Source of the DNA: Streptomyces sp. NBC_01465
GTDB taxonomy: Bacteria > Actinomycetota > Actinomycetes > Streptomycetales > Streptomycetaceae
Reading direction: 5' to 3'
Assembly (NCBI RefSeq): GCF_036227325.1
Contig: NZ_CP109467.1
Coordinates: forward strand, 2,728,001 to 2,792,000
DNA: 64,000 nucleotides
Shown here: one piece after another, positions 52,429 through 61,175 of the stretch
Layout: the number at the start of each line of letters is the position of its first letter
How positions within the stretch are numbered: the first letter of the stretch is position 1
Program-made: the position numbers and the translations under genes
Notes under the pieces: generated by a model
What the model was told of the DNA's origin: nothing
The model's input: the letters and a program-made list of their open reading frames with translations, nothing else
Databases searched by the model: none

Positions 52429-53241
52429 ATGCCCGCCTCGCACATACGTCGCTGGAGATCAGGAGCCCTCGCGCTCTCCACGCTGCTCATCGCCCTCGCC
52501 GTGCCGACCGCCGCCGCCCCACCGGCGAACGCCGCCACGGCGTACAACACCGCGTACGACAGCACGTACTACAAGAACGCGGTCGGCAAGAGCGGTTCAG
52601 CGCTGAAGAGTTCGCTGCACACGATCATCAGCACCCAGACCAAGATCTCGTACGACGCGGTCTGGAACGCGCTCAAGGTCACCGACCAGGACCCGAAGAA
52701 CAGCAGCAACGTGATCCTGCTCTACAGCGGTCTCTCGCGGAGCAAGTCGCTCAACGGCGGCGACAGCGGCGACTGGAACCGTGAACATGTGTGGGCCAAG
52801 TCCCACGGCGACTTCGGGACGGCGACCGGTCCCGGCACCGACCTCCACCATCTGCGTCCCGAGGACGTGGCCGTCAACAACGTCCGCGGCAACCTGGACT
52901 TCGACAACGGCGGCAGCAGCTTCACCAACAGCGGCGGCAGCCTCGTCGACTCCAACTCCTTCGAACCGCGCGACGCGGTCAAGGGCGACGTGGCCCGCAT
53001 GATCCTCTACATGGCGGTCCGCTACGAGGGCGGCGACGGCTTCGCCGACCTGGAGCCCGACGACATCGTCAACAACGGCTCCAACCCGTACATCGGCCGG
53101 CTCTCCGTGCTGAAGGCCTGGAACGAGGAGGACCCGCCGGACGCCTTCGAGGAGAACCGCAACCAGGTCATCTACGCGACCTACCAGCACAACCGCAACC
53201 CGTTCATCGACCACCCCGAGTGGGTGGAGTCGATCTACTAG
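52429..53241 (+). CDS. Secreted endonuclease I (HNH-type)
   Basis: A 270-residue exported nuclease. The first 36 residues are a Sec signal (SGALALSTLLIALAVPTAAA, cleavage after ANA). The catalytic core matches the endonuclease I/EndA group: WNREHVWAKSHGDF (His120) and TDLHHLRPEDVAVNNVRGN (138-156), which bind the divalent metal and cut DNA or RNA without sequence preference. The gene probably provides phosphate and nitrogen from external nucleic acids. The ATG at 52429 follows GGGAGAGGAC. It is convergent with the TPP enzyme gene, separated by a strong terminator. Confidence 0.92.
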   Translation: MPASHIRRWRSGALALSTLLIALAVPTAAAPPANAATAYNTAYDSTYYKNAVGKSGSALKSSLHTIISTQTKISYDAVWNALKVTDQDPKNSSNVILLYSGLSRSKSLNGGDSGDWNREHVWAKSHGDFGTATGPGTDLHHLRPEDVAVNNVRGNLDFDNGGSSFTNSGGSLVDSNSFEPRDAVKGDVARMILYMAVRYEGGDGFADLEPDDIVNNGSNPYIGRLSVLKAWNEEDPPDAFEENRNQVIYATYQHNRNPFIDHPEWVESIY

Positions 53242-53271
53242 GCGCTGGGCCACTGGGCCCGCGGCTCCGCC

Positions 53272-53307
53272 CCGGTCCGGCCGTCACTCCCCTGACGGCC
53301 GGACCGG
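53272..53307. terminator. Bidirectional 15-bp hairpin terminator
   Basis: CCGGTCCGGCCGTCA (53272-53286) pairs perfectly with TGACGGCCGGACCGG (53293-53307) with a 6-base loop between two convergent genes. Confidence 0.88.
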
Positions 53308-53316
53308 ATGCGGCAC

Positions 53317-54996
53317 TCAGCCCAGGTGCGTCGGCGCGAACATCTTCAGCACCGCGGGGAGCACGACCACCGAAGGGCCCGGCTGGACAAAGGACTTGGC
53401 GAGGTCGTCGCCGAGCGACTCGGGTGTCGTACGGACCGCCGGGACCCCGAAGGACTCCGCCAGCGCCACGAAGTCGGGGCGCGTGAGCTCCGTCGCCGTG
53501 GCCTCGCCGAAGGCGTCCGTCATGTACTCGCGGAGGATGCCGTACCCGCCGTCGTCCACGATCAGCCAGGTGACGGGGAGGTCGTACTGCCGGGCCGTGG
53601 CCAGCTCGGCGATCGAGTACATCGCACCGCCGTCGCCCGACACCGCGAGCACCGGCGTCGTACGGTCGGCGGCCGCAGCCCCGATCGCCGCCGGGAAGCC
53701 GTACCCGAGACCGCCCGCGCCCTGCGCCGAGTGGAGCGCGCCCGGCCAGGCGGACCAGGCCCAGTACGCCAGGATCGTCATGTCCCAGAAGCTCGGCGAC
53801 GCGGCGGGAAGGGCCTCGCGCACCGATGCCAGGATCTGCTGCTCGAAGGTCAACTCCTGGGAGTCGATACGGGACTTCACCTTGGCCAGGACCTCGGCGA
53901 CCGCAGGTGCCGCCGTCTCGTCCGCACGCTCCTCCGCCTGCTCCAGGATCTCCGAGAGCGCGATACGTGCGTCCGCGTGGATGCCCAGCGCGGGGTGGTT
54001 CGACTCCAGCTTGCCGAGGTCCGCCTCGATCTGGATCACCCGGCCGCGCGGGGCGAACGTGTGGTAGTTCGAGGAGAGTTCGCCGAGGCCCGATCCGACC
54101 ACGAGCAGGACGTCCGCCGACTCCAGGAAGTCCGTGGTGTGGCGGTCCTCCATCCAGGACTGGAGCGAGAGGGGGTGCTCCCAGGGGAACGCACCCTTGC
54201 CGCCGAAGGTGGAGACGACCGGGGCATTCACCTTCTCGGCGAGCGCGCGGAGCTTGCCGGCGGCGTCCGAGCGGACCACACCGCCGCCCGCGATGATCAC
54301 CGGCCGGGTCGCGTGCGACAGCAAGTGCGCTGCCACGGCGACGAGTTCGGGCCGGGGGTCCAGGTCGCGCGGCGTCGCGTCCATCGCCGTGACCACGGGC
54401 AGCGTCGTCTCGGCGAGGAGCACGTCCTGCGGGATCTCCACCCAGACCGGGCCGTGCGGCGCGGTGAGCGCCGACTCCCAGGCCGCCGCGATGGCGGAGG
54501 GGATCTGCGAGGCGTGTCGTACGGTGTGGACCGACTTCACGATGTCGCGGAACGAGGCCTGCTGGTCCCGGAGTTCATGGAGATAGCCGTGCCGTCCGCC
54601 GCCCAGTCCGGCCGTCGGGATCTGGCTGGAGATCGCGAGGATCGGGGACGACGCGGCCGCCGCCTCCTGCAGCGCGGCCAGCGACGTCAGCGCACCGGGG
54701 CCCGTGGAGAGCAGCAGCGGGGCGACCTCGCCGGTCACCCGGCCGTACGCGTCCGCCGCGAAGCCGGTGTTGTTCTCGACGCGCAGGCCCACGTACGACA
54801 GCGCGGACCGGCGCAGGGCGTCGAACATGCCGAGCGCGTGCTGCCCCGGGAGCCCGAACACCGTGGTGGCGCCAAGACCCTGGAGCGTCTCGACGACCAG
54901 GTCGCCGCCGTTGCGTCCGGCCGGCGGGTTGAGCGCCGCCTCGATCTGCTCGGGCGTGAGCTGCGGGGTCTCGTGGTGGTGGTCGTGGGGGCTCAC
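53317..54996 (-). CDS. Thiamine-diphosphate enzyme, possible 2-ketoarginine decarboxylase
   Basis: A 559-residue acetolactate-synthase-fold protein. The pyrimidine domain has the conserved Glu in [15 protein letters not shown]; the C-terminal diphosphate site has [18 protein letters not shown] ending in [11 protein letters not shown], where the usual NN is replaced by DD. Its GTG start overlaps the ureohydrolase stop (GTGA). Linked to a ureohydrolase and Na+/solute symporter, it fits a 2-oxo-acid decarboxylase of arginine or guanidino-acid breakdown, like AruI of Pseudomonas (similar length, from memory), better than an acetolactate synthase. The substrate remains unproven. Confidence 0.8.
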   Translation of the reverse strand: MSPHDHHHETPQLTPEQIEAALNPPAGRNGGDLVVETLQGLGATTVFGLPGQHALGMFDALRRSALSYVGLRVENNTGFAADAYGRVTGEVAPLLLSTGPGALTSLAALQEAAAASSPILAISSQIPTAGLGGGRHGYLHELRDQQASFRDIVKSVHTVRHASQIPSAIAAAWESALTAPHGPVWVEIPQDVLLAETTLPVVTAMDATPRDLDPRPELVAVAAHLLSHATRPVIIAGGGVVRSDAAGKLRALAEKVNAPVVSTFGGKGAFPWEHPLSLQSWMEDRHTTDFLESADVLLVVGSGLGELSSNYHTFAPRGRVIQIEADLGKLESNHPALGIHADARIALSEILEQAEERADETAAPAVAEVLAKVKSRIDSQELTFEQQILASVREALPAASPSFWDMTILAYWAWSAWPGALHSAQGAGGLGYGFPAAIGAAAADRTTPVLAVSGDGGAMYSIAELATARQYDLPVTWLIVDDGGYGILREYMTDAFGEATATELTRPDFVALAESFGVPAVRTTPESLGDDLAKSFVQPGPSVVVLPAVLKMFAPTHLG

Positions 54997-55973
54997 TTGG
55001 TACGCGCCTCCGCGATCTGACGGGACATGATCGTCGTCAGCTCGTACGCCGTGTGGGATGCGGCGACCGAGGTGATCTCGGCGTGGTCGTACGCCGGGGC
55101 CACCTCCACCAGGTCCGCCGAGACCAGGTTGCAGGAGGAGAGCCCGCGCACGATCTCCAGGAGCTCGCGCGAGGTCAGGCCGCCCGCCTCCGGGGTGCCC
55201 GTGCCGGGTGCGTGCGCCGGGTCGAGGACGTCGATGTCGATGGAGATGTAGAGCGGGCGGTCGCCGATGCGCTGGCGCAGCTGGTCGGCGACCTCGTCGA
55301 CGCCGCGCCGCATGACGTCGGCGGAGGTGACGATGCCGAAACCGAGCTTGGCGTCGTCGGTCAGGTCCTGCTTGCCGTACAGCGGGCCGCGCGTACCGAC
55401 GTGGCTGAGCGCGGAGGTGTCGAGGATGCCCTCCTCGACGGCCCGGCGGAACGGGGTTCCGTGCGTGTATTCGGCGCCGAAGTACGTGTCCCAGGTGTCC
55501 AGGTGCGCATCGAAGTGCAGCAGCGCCACCGGGCCGTGCTTCTTGGCGACCGAGCGCAGCAGCGGCAGAGCGATGGTGTGGTCGCCACCGAGCGTCATCA
55601 TCCGGGCGCCCGTGCCGAGCAGGTCGTCGGCCGCGGCCTCGATCGTCTCGACGGCCTCGTTGATGTTGAACGGGTTCGCCGCGATGTCCCCGGCGTCCGC
55701 GACCTGCGCGAGCGCGAAGGGCGACGCGTCCTGTGCCGGGTTGTACGGGCGGAGCAGCCGGGACGCCTCGCGGATCGCGTTGCCGCCGAAGCGGGCGCCC
55801 GGGCGGTAGGAGACCCCGGAGTCGAAGGGCACGCCGACCACGGCGACGTCGGCGGTGCCGACTTCGTCGAGGCGGGGCAGCCGGGCGAAGGTCGCAGGGC
55901 CCGCGTACCGCGGGATGCGGGAGGAGTCGACGGGGCCGCGGGGGCCGCTGCTCTGCTGTCCGGTGCTGCTCAT
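54993..55973 (-). CDS. speB: Ureohydrolase (agmatinase or guanidinobutyrase)
   Basis: A 326-residue arginase/agmatinase-family enzyme. All metal motifs are present: [24 protein letters not shown], and [19 protein letters not shown], which bind two Mn2+ ions. It releases urea from agmatine or another guanidino compound such as guanidinobutyrate; the name speB reflects family membership rather than proven substrate. The ATG at 55973 begins MSSTGQQ. The gene is translationally coupled to the TPP enzyme and lies 80 bp after the symporter gene, so the three form one degradative unit controlled by PucR. Confidence 0.9.
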   Translation of the reverse strand: MSSTGQQSSGPRGPVDSSRIPRYAGPATFARLPRLDEVGTADVAVVGVPFDSGVSYRPGARFGGNAIREASRLLRPYNPAQDASPFALAQVADAGDIAANPFNINEAVETIEAAADDLLGTGARMMTLGGDHTIALPLLRSVAKKHGPVALLHFDAHLDTWDTYFGAEYTHGTPFRRAVEEGILDTSALSHVGTRGPLYGKQDLTDDAKLGFGIVTSADVMRRGVDEVADQLRQRIGDRPLYISIDIDVLDPAHAPGTGTPEAGGLTSRELLEIVRGLSSCNLVSADLVEVAPAYDHAEITSVAASHTAYELTTIMSRQIAEARTK

Positions 55974-56016
55974 GGTGGGTGCCCTTCGGGTGATGCGGGT
56001 GGTGCTCTGTCAAGAA

Positions 56017-56047
56017 TGCACCGGCCCACTGACAGCGGGCCGGTGCA
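56017..56047 (-). terminator. Hairpin between the symporter and ureohydrolase genes
   Basis: TGCACCGGCCC (56017-56027) pairs perfectly with GGGCCGGTGCA (56037-56047) with a 9-base loop just after the symporter stop. It may weaken transcription from the symporter into the ureohydrolase gene. Confidence 0.75.
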
Positions 56048-56052
56048 CGGGG

Positions 56053-57522
56053 TCAGGCCGGGACCTCGGCCAGGTCTTCCGCCTCGGTCTCCGTGCCCCG
56101 GCCGGCCAGCCGCTCGCGCCAGTTGGCGAGGACGGCGGGGTCGGTCGGGGGCGTCGCGAGGGAGACGGCGACGTACGAGACGAGGGAGGCGAGGAGGCCG
56201 TAGTAGACGGGCTCGTTGGCGAGGATTCCGTACGCGGCCATCAGCCCCAGGACGGCGAGCCCGCCGACCACGACGGCCGAGAGCGCGCCGTACACCGTGC
56301 CGCGCTTCCACAGCAGTCCGCCGAGGATCGGGACGAGGAGGCCGCCGACGAGCAGGTCGTACGCGACGGTCAGGCCCTCGACGACGCTCTTGAGCTGGAT
56401 CGCGATGACGATCACGGCGATGCCCATGACGAGGATGAAGATGCGGTTGCCCTTCACCTCGTCGTGGTCGCCCTCTGCGCGGGCGGAGCCCGTGAGGCCC
56501 TTCAGCCGCGACCAGATGTCGTTGTTGGCGACGGTGGCGCAGGCGATCAGCGCGCCGGAGGACGTGGACATCACGGCGGCGAGGGCGGCGGCGAGCACGA
56601 GGCCCCGCACACCCATGGGGAGCTGGTCCTTGACGATGGTCGCGAACGCGTCGTCCGGGTTGGCCAGGTGCGGGTAGAGGACCTTCGCCGCGGTGCCGAT
56701 GACCGCGCCGGCGATGGCGTACAGCAGGCAGTACGTACCGGCGACCGTGCCGCCGGCCCGCGCGACCTTGTCGCTGCGCGCGGTGAACACCCGCTGCCAG
56801 ATGTCCTGCCCGATGAGCATCCCGAAGGTGTAGATCAGGACGTACGTGAAGATCGTCTCGCCGCCGATGCCCAGCGGGTCGAAGTACGAGGTCGGCAGCT
56901 CGGCCTTCATCTCGCTGAAGCCGCCCGCCCGGATGACGGCGATCGGGAGGAGAAGGATCAGGATGCCGACCGACTTCACGACGAACTGCACCATGTCGGT
57001 GATGGTGATCGACCACATGCCGCCGAGCGTCGAGTACGCCACGACGATCGCGCCGCCGAGGATGATCGCGACGGTGCGGTGCATGTCGAAGATGACGTCG
57101 AAGATGGTCGCGTAGGCGATGGTCGAGGTCACCGCGAGCATGAGGGTGTACGCCCACATGACGATGCCGGAGATGAGGCCGGCCTTGCCGCCGTAGCGCA
57201 GGTCGAGCATCTCGGAGACGGTGTAGACCTTCAGGCGGGCGATGCGCGCGGAGAAGAAGACCGAGAGCGCGAGCAGACCGAGGCCGATGGTGAAGACCAT
57301 CCAGGCGCCGGAGAGTCCGTACTGGTAGCCGAGGCCGACGCCGCCGATGGTCGAGGCACCGCCGAGGACGATGGCGGCCATGGTCCCGGAGTACATGGCG
57401 GGGCCGAGGCGGCGGCCCGCGACCAGGAACTCACTCTTGGACTTGGCGCGGCGCATGCCCCACCAGCCCATGGCCAGCATGCCGGCCAGGTAAATGACGA
57501 TCACCGCGTAGTCGATGGCCAT
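56053..57522 (-). CDS. Sodium/solute symporter (SSS family)
   Basis: A 489-residue membrane protein with about 13 helices, typical of the SSS family (PutP/SGLT). Recognisable are YAVIVIYLAGMLAMGWWGMRRA, AIVLGGASTIGGVGLGYQYG, VSEMLDLRYGGKAGLISGIV, YSTLGGMWSITITDMVQFVV and the Na+-site helix SSGALIACATVANNDIWSRL. It would take up a guanidino compound, amino acid or related solute with Na+. The ATG at 57522 has GGAAGGAGG upstream. It heads the leftward cluster with the ureohydrolase and TPP enzyme and is divergent from the PucR regulator. Confidence 0.92.
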   Translation of the reverse strand: MAIDYAVIVIYLAGMLAMGWWGMRRAKSKSEFLVAGRRLGPAMYSGTMAAIVLGGASTIGGVGLGYQYGLSGAWMVFTIGLGLLALSVFFSARIARLKVYTVSEMLDLRYGGKAGLISGIVMWAYTLMLAVTSTIAYATIFDVIFDMHRTVAIILGGAIVVAYSTLGGMWSITITDMVQFVVKSVGILILLLPIAVIRAGGFSEMKAELPTSYFDPLGIGGETIFTYVLIYTFGMLIGQDIWQRVFTARSDKVARAGGTVAGTYCLLYAIAGAVIGTAAKVLYPHLANPDDAFATIVKDQLPMGVRGLVLAAALAAVMSTSSGALIACATVANNDIWSRLKGLTGSARAEGDHDEVKGNRIFILVMGIAVIVIAIQLKSVVEGLTVAYDLLVGGLLVPILGGLLWKRGTVYGALSAVVVGGLAVLGLMAAYGILANEPVYYGLLASLVSYVAVSLATPPTDPAVLANWRERLAGRGTETEAEDLAEVPA

Positions 57523-57622
57523 GGGGGCCTCCTTCCGGTCGGGACGACCCTAGGTGGCCGGAAAGCGACTCTGAAGTGTACGTTTCCTCCACTCCTCACC
57601 CTCTTGAGTGGATGGACCGTCC

Positions 57623-59056
57623 ATGCCGGACCCCGCTTCTCCCCCGACCTCCCCGGTTCCTCTCGCCGCGCTGCTGGCGCGCGAGGATCTGGGGCTCCTT
57701 CATGTGGCGGGTCCGTCGGAGGCGGCCGTGCACTGGGTGCACACGAGCGAGATGGCCGACCCGTATCCGTATCTGCTCGGCGGCGAACTGCTGCTGACGG
57801 CGGGCGTGCAGCTCCCCGGGACCGACCCGGACCTCTACGTCGCGCGGATCGTGGAGGCGGGCGGGGCGGCGCTGGGCTTCGGGGTGACGCCGGTGTACGA
57901 CACGGTGCCGGCGGCGCTCGCGGAGGCGTGCGACCGGCGGGGCCTGCCGCTGGTGGAGGTCCCGCCGCGGACTCCGTTCACGGCGGTGGCGCGGGCGGTG
58001 TGGGGGCTGATGGCGCAGGCCCGCCACCGGGAGCTGCGGCGGGTGACGGACGCCCAGCAGGGCCTGGCGTCGGCCGCGGCCCGCCCGGACCCGGTCCCGG
58101 CGGTGCTGCGGCAGTTGGCGACGCGGGTGGGTGGGTGGGCCGGGGTGCTGGGGGCGGACGGTTCGGTGGCGTACGAGGCGGGGGCTGCGCCGTCGGCGGC
58201 GGTGCGGACCTCGCTCGACGCGCTGGCCCACGTGGTGCGGCCCGCGCCGGAGAGACTGGTGTCCTCCGCCACCGACACCGTCGACGGCACCCACCTCACC
58301 GCCTACGCCCTCGCCAACCGCGCAACCCTCTGCATCGCCACCCCCCACCGTGAACCCGGCGACCACACCGTCGCCGGAGTCGCCGTCGTCCTCCTCTCCC
58401 TCCTCACCGCCGAACGGCAGGGCGCCGACGAGGCCGCCCGGTCCTCCGCCCTCGTACGGATGCTCCTCGGCGAGGAGGCCGCGGACGTCGCCCCGCTCCT
58501 CGGCGACGCCCCCTGGACCGTCGTGCACGCCCGCGGCGAAGGACCGCCGCCCGCGCTGGGCAGTCCGCTCGTGGACGTACAGCCCGAGTCCGTACGGATC
58601 CTGCTCCCCGCCGGCCACGAACCGGCCCCCCACCCCGGCTGGACGCTCGGCATCAGCGCCCCCGCCGACCCCCGCCAACTCCCCGCCGCCGAGGCCCAGG
58701 CGGCCCGCGCCCTGCGCCGCGCCGAGGCCACCCGTTCGCCCCTGGTCCGCCACCGCACCTCGGGCCTGGCCGGGCTGACGGACCCCGCCGAAGCGGCCTC
58801 GTACGCCCGCGAGCTCCTCGCCCCGCTCGGCGACGAGAAAAGCAGTCCCCTCCCCAGGACCCTCCGCAGCTGGCTCTCCCTCCACGGCAGCTGGGACCGC
58901 ACCGCCGTCGCCCTCGCCGTCCACCGCAACACCGTCCGCCAGCGCATCGCCCGCTGCGCGGCCCTGCTGGACGCGGATCTGGACGACATGGACGTACGCG
59001 CGGAGCTCTGGTTCGCGCTCCGGAGTGCTGAGGCTCACTCTGGACAGAAAGAATGA
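57623..59056 (+). CDS. PucR family transcriptional regulator
   Basis: A regulator of about 477 residues. The N-terminal PucR domain (LAALLAREDLGLLHVAGPSE, HTSEMADPYPYLLGGELLL, VARIVEAGGAALGFGV) binds the effector, a GGDEF-like/GAF middle region follows, and the C-terminal HTH_30 helix-turn-helix is LRSWLSLHGSWDRTAVALAV, HRNTVRQRIARCAALLDADL. PucR proteins control purine, polyamine or amino-acid catabolism. The divergent placement implies control of the symporter-ureohydrolase-TPP cluster. The ATG at 57623 was chosen; a GTG at 57608 is in frame. Confidence 0.9.
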   Translation: MPDPASPPTSPVPLAALLAREDLGLLHVAGPSEAAVHWVHTSEMADPYPYLLGGELLLTAGVQLPGTDPDLYVARIVEAGGAALGFGVTPVYDTVPAALAEACDRRGLPLVEVPPRTPFTAVARAVWGLMAQARHRELRRVTDAQQGLASAAARPDPVPAVLRQLATRVGGWAGVLGADGSVAYEAGAAPSAAVRTSLDALAHVVRPAPERLVSSATDTVDGTHLTAYALANRATLCIATPHREPGDHTVAGVAVVLLSLLTAERQGADEAARSSALVRMLLGEEAADVAPLLGDAPWTVVHARGEGPPPALGSPLVDVQPESVRILLPAGHEPAPHPGWTLGISAPADPRQLPAAEAQAARALRRAEATRSPLVRHRTSGLAGLTDPAEAASYARELLAPLGDEKSSPLPRTLRSWLSLHGSWDRTAVALAVHRNTVRQRIARCAALLDADLDDMDVRAELWFALRSAEAHSGQKE

Positions 59057-59069
59057 CCGGCGGGTAACT

Positions 59070-59092
59070 TTTAACGCTGAGCAAGCGCTTAG
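59070..59092 (+). promoter_or_regulatory. Candidate TetR-family operator before the acyl-CoA dehydrogenase gene
   Basis: TTAACGCTGAGCAAGCGCTTAG combines TTAACGCT, also found in the TetR operator at 63593-63608, with the palindromic core AAGCGCTT. It lies about 35 bp before the dehydrogenase start, at the usual position for repressor control. Confidence 0.45.
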
Positions 59093-59126
59093 GTGAACCA
59101 AGAAGAATCAACAAGGAGGCTCCCCC

Positions 59127-60284
59127 GTGCGCCGTACCGTATTCAACGAGGACCACGAGGCGTTCCGGGAGACTCTCCGCGCCTTCATCGAGTCCGAGGT
59201 CGTCCCGGTCTACGACGAGTGGTTCGCCAAGGGTCAGGCGCCCCGGGACTTCTACTACAAGCTCGCCGAGCTGGGCATCTTCGGCATCCGCGTCCCCGAG
59301 GAGTTCGGCGGCGCGGGCATCGACTCGTACAAGTTCGAGGCCGTGATGTACGAGGAGACCGCCCGCGCGGGCGTCTCCTTCGGCGGCTCCGGCGTGCACG
59401 TGCTGCTGGGCCTGCCCTACATCAAGATGCTCGCCACCGACGAGCAGAAGAAGCGCTTCCTGCCGAAGTTCGTCTCCGGCGAGGAGATGTGGGCCCTCGC
59501 GATGACCGAGCCGGGCACCGGCTCCGACCTCGCGGGCATGAAGACCACCGCGAAGCTCTCCGAGGACGGTACGCACTACGTCCTCAACGGCGCCAAGACC
59601 TTCATCACCGGCGGTGTGCACGCCGACAAGGTCATCGTCTGCGCCCGTACCTCCGCCCCGCGCGAGGACGACCGCCGCTTCGGCATCTCGCTGTTCGCCG
59701 TCGACACCAAGTCCGAGGGCTACTCGGTCGGCCGCAAGCTCGACAAGCTCGGCCTGAAGGTCTCCGACACCGCCGAGCTGGCGTTCGTCGACGTGAAGGT
59801 CCCCGTCGACGACCTGCTCGGCGAGGAGAACAAGGGCTTCTCCTACCTCGGCCTGAACCTCGCCTCCGAGCGCTGGGGCATCGCCTTCGGTGCGTACGCG
59901 CAGGCCGCGGCCGCCGTCCGCTTCGCCAAGGAGTACGTCCAGGACCGTACGGTCTTCGGCAAGACGGTCGCCTCGTTCCAGAACACCAAGTTCGAACTGG
60001 CCGCCTGCCAGGCCGAGGTGGACGCCGCCCAGGCCGTCGTCGACCGCTCCCTCGAAGCCCTCGACAACGACGAGCTGACCCCGGCCGAGGCCGCGTCCGC
60101 GAAGCTCTTCTGCACCGAGGTCGCGCACCGCGTGATCGACCGCTGCCTGCAGCTGCACGGCGGCTACGGCTTCATGAACGAGTACCCGATCGCCCGCCTG
60201 TACGCGGACAACCGCGTCAACCGCATCTACGGCGGCACCAGCGAGGTCATGAAGATGATCATCGCCAAGGACATGGGCCTCTAA
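59127..60284 (+). CDS. Acyl-CoA dehydrogenase (LCAD/isovaleryl-type catalytic base)
   Basis: A 385-residue FAD enzyme of full family length. It introduces the alpha,beta double bond in an acyl-CoA. Landmarks are ALAMTEPGTGSDLAGMKTTA, FITGGVHADKVIVCARTS, the QDRTVFGKTVASFQNTKF helix and LQLHGGYGFMNEYPIARLYA. The C-terminal IYGGTSEVMK has Gly where medium/short-chain enzymes carry the catalytic Glu; Glu248 in LASERWGIA probably takes that role, as in long-chain and isovaleryl-CoA dehydrogenases. The GTG at 59127 follows AAGGAGG. A thioesterase II gene follows after 11 bp, so they are co-transcribed. Confidence 0.93.
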   Translation: MRRTVFNEDHEAFRETLRAFIESEVVPVYDEWFAKGQAPRDFYYKLAELGIFGIRVPEEFGGAGIDSYKFEAVMYEETARAGVSFGGSGVHVLLGLPYIKMLATDEQKKRFLPKFVSGEEMWALAMTEPGTGSDLAGMKTTAKLSEDGTHYVLNGAKTFITGGVHADKVIVCARTSAPREDDRRFGISLFAVDTKSEGYSVGRKLDKLGLKVSDTAELAFVDVKVPVDDLLGEENKGFSYLGLNLASERWGIAFGAYAQAAAAVRFAKEYVQDRTVFGKTVASFQNTKFELAACQAEVDAAQAVVDRSLEALDNDELTPAEAASAKLFCTEVAHRVIDRCLQLHGGYGFMNEYPIARLYADNRVNRIYGGTSEVMKMIIAKDMGL

Positions 60285-60295
60285 GAACTCACCTG

Positions 60296-61156
60296 ATGTC
60301 CAAGCAACTTGAGTCCCTCCTCGATCTGCTCGACCTCGAGCGGATCGAGGAGGACATCTTCCGCGGCCAGAGCCGTTCGGCCCTCGTGCCGCGGGTCTTC
60401 GGCGGCCAGGTCGCCGCCCAGGCCCTGGTCGCCGCGGGCCGCACCGTCCCCGAGGACCGGCCGCCGCACTCGCTGCACGCGTACTTCCTGCGCCCCGGCG
60501 ACCCCGGTGTGCCGATCGTCTACGAGGTCGACCGCATCCGCGACGGGCGCTCCTTCACCACCCGCCGCGTCGTCGCGACCCAGCACGGGCTGCCGATCTT
60601 CCACCTCTCGGCGTCCTTCCAGACGTACGAGGAGGGGCTCGAGCACCAGTACCCGATCCCGGCCGCCCCGGACCCCGAAACCCTCCCCACCGCGGCCGAG
60701 ATGCTGCCGCGCCACCTCCCGGCGAACGTGGCCCAGCGCCTCGTCGAGGCCCGCGCGGCCGTCGATCTGCGGTACGCGGACACCCCGCCGTGGGGCAGCG
60801 TCGGCACCCCGCGCGAGCCGCGCTCGCAGGTCTGGTTCCGTACGAACGGCAAGCTCGCGGACGAACCGCTCCTGCACGTCGTCCTCGCCACCTATGTCTC
60901 CGACATGACCCTGCTCGACTCGGTGCTGCTCGCGCACGGCCGCGGCGGCTGGGCGGTCGGCGACGTCGTCGGCGCCTCGCTCGACCACGCGATGTGGTTC
61001 CACCGGCCCTTCCGGGCGGACGAATGGCTGCTGTACGACCAGGAGTCGCCGTCCGCGTCGGGCGGCAGGGGCCTCGGCCAGGCCCGGATCTACACGCAGG
61101 GCGGGCAGCTCGCGGTGACGGTCATCCAGGAAGGCGTCGTTCGCGTACCTCGCTGA
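60296..61156 (+). CDS. tesB: Acyl-CoA thioesterase II (TesB type)
   Basis: A 286-residue double-hotdog thioesterase. The N-terminal hotdog has IFRGQSRSALVPRVFGGQVA, SLHAYFLRPGDPGVPIVYEV and RDGRSFTTRRVVATQHG; the C-terminal one has VLATYVSDMTLLDSVLLAHG and SLDHAMWFHRPFRADEWLLY, with the Asp/Thr/Gln catalytic set expected of TesB. It hydrolyses acyl-CoA to free acid and CoA. It begins 11 bp after the acyl-CoA dehydrogenase stop and likely limits acyl-CoA build-up in the same pathway. The start ATG is at 60296. Confidence 0.93.
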   Translation: MSKQLESLLDLLDLERIEEDIFRGQSRSALVPRVFGGQVAAQALVAAGRTVPEDRPPHSLHAYFLRPGDPGVPIVYEVDRIRDGRSFTTRRVVATQHGLPIFHLSASFQTYEEGLEHQYPIPAAPDPETLPTAAEMLPRHLPANVAQRLVEARAAVDLRYADTPPWGSVGTPREPRSQVWFRTNGKLADEPLLHVVLATYVSDMTLLDSVLLAHGRGGWAVGDVVGASLDHAMWFHRPFRADEWLLYDQESPSASGGRGLGQARIYTQGGQLAVTVIQEGVVRVPR

Positions 61157-61175
61157 TCGGACATACCGTCAGACC

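Noticed and set aside
35136..59092. Same regulator for AGCAAGCGCTT at 35136 and at 59080
   Set aside because: AAGCGCTT is a common palindromic core of LacI sites and other operators; the flanks differ and the second lies with a TetR-like TTAACGCT.
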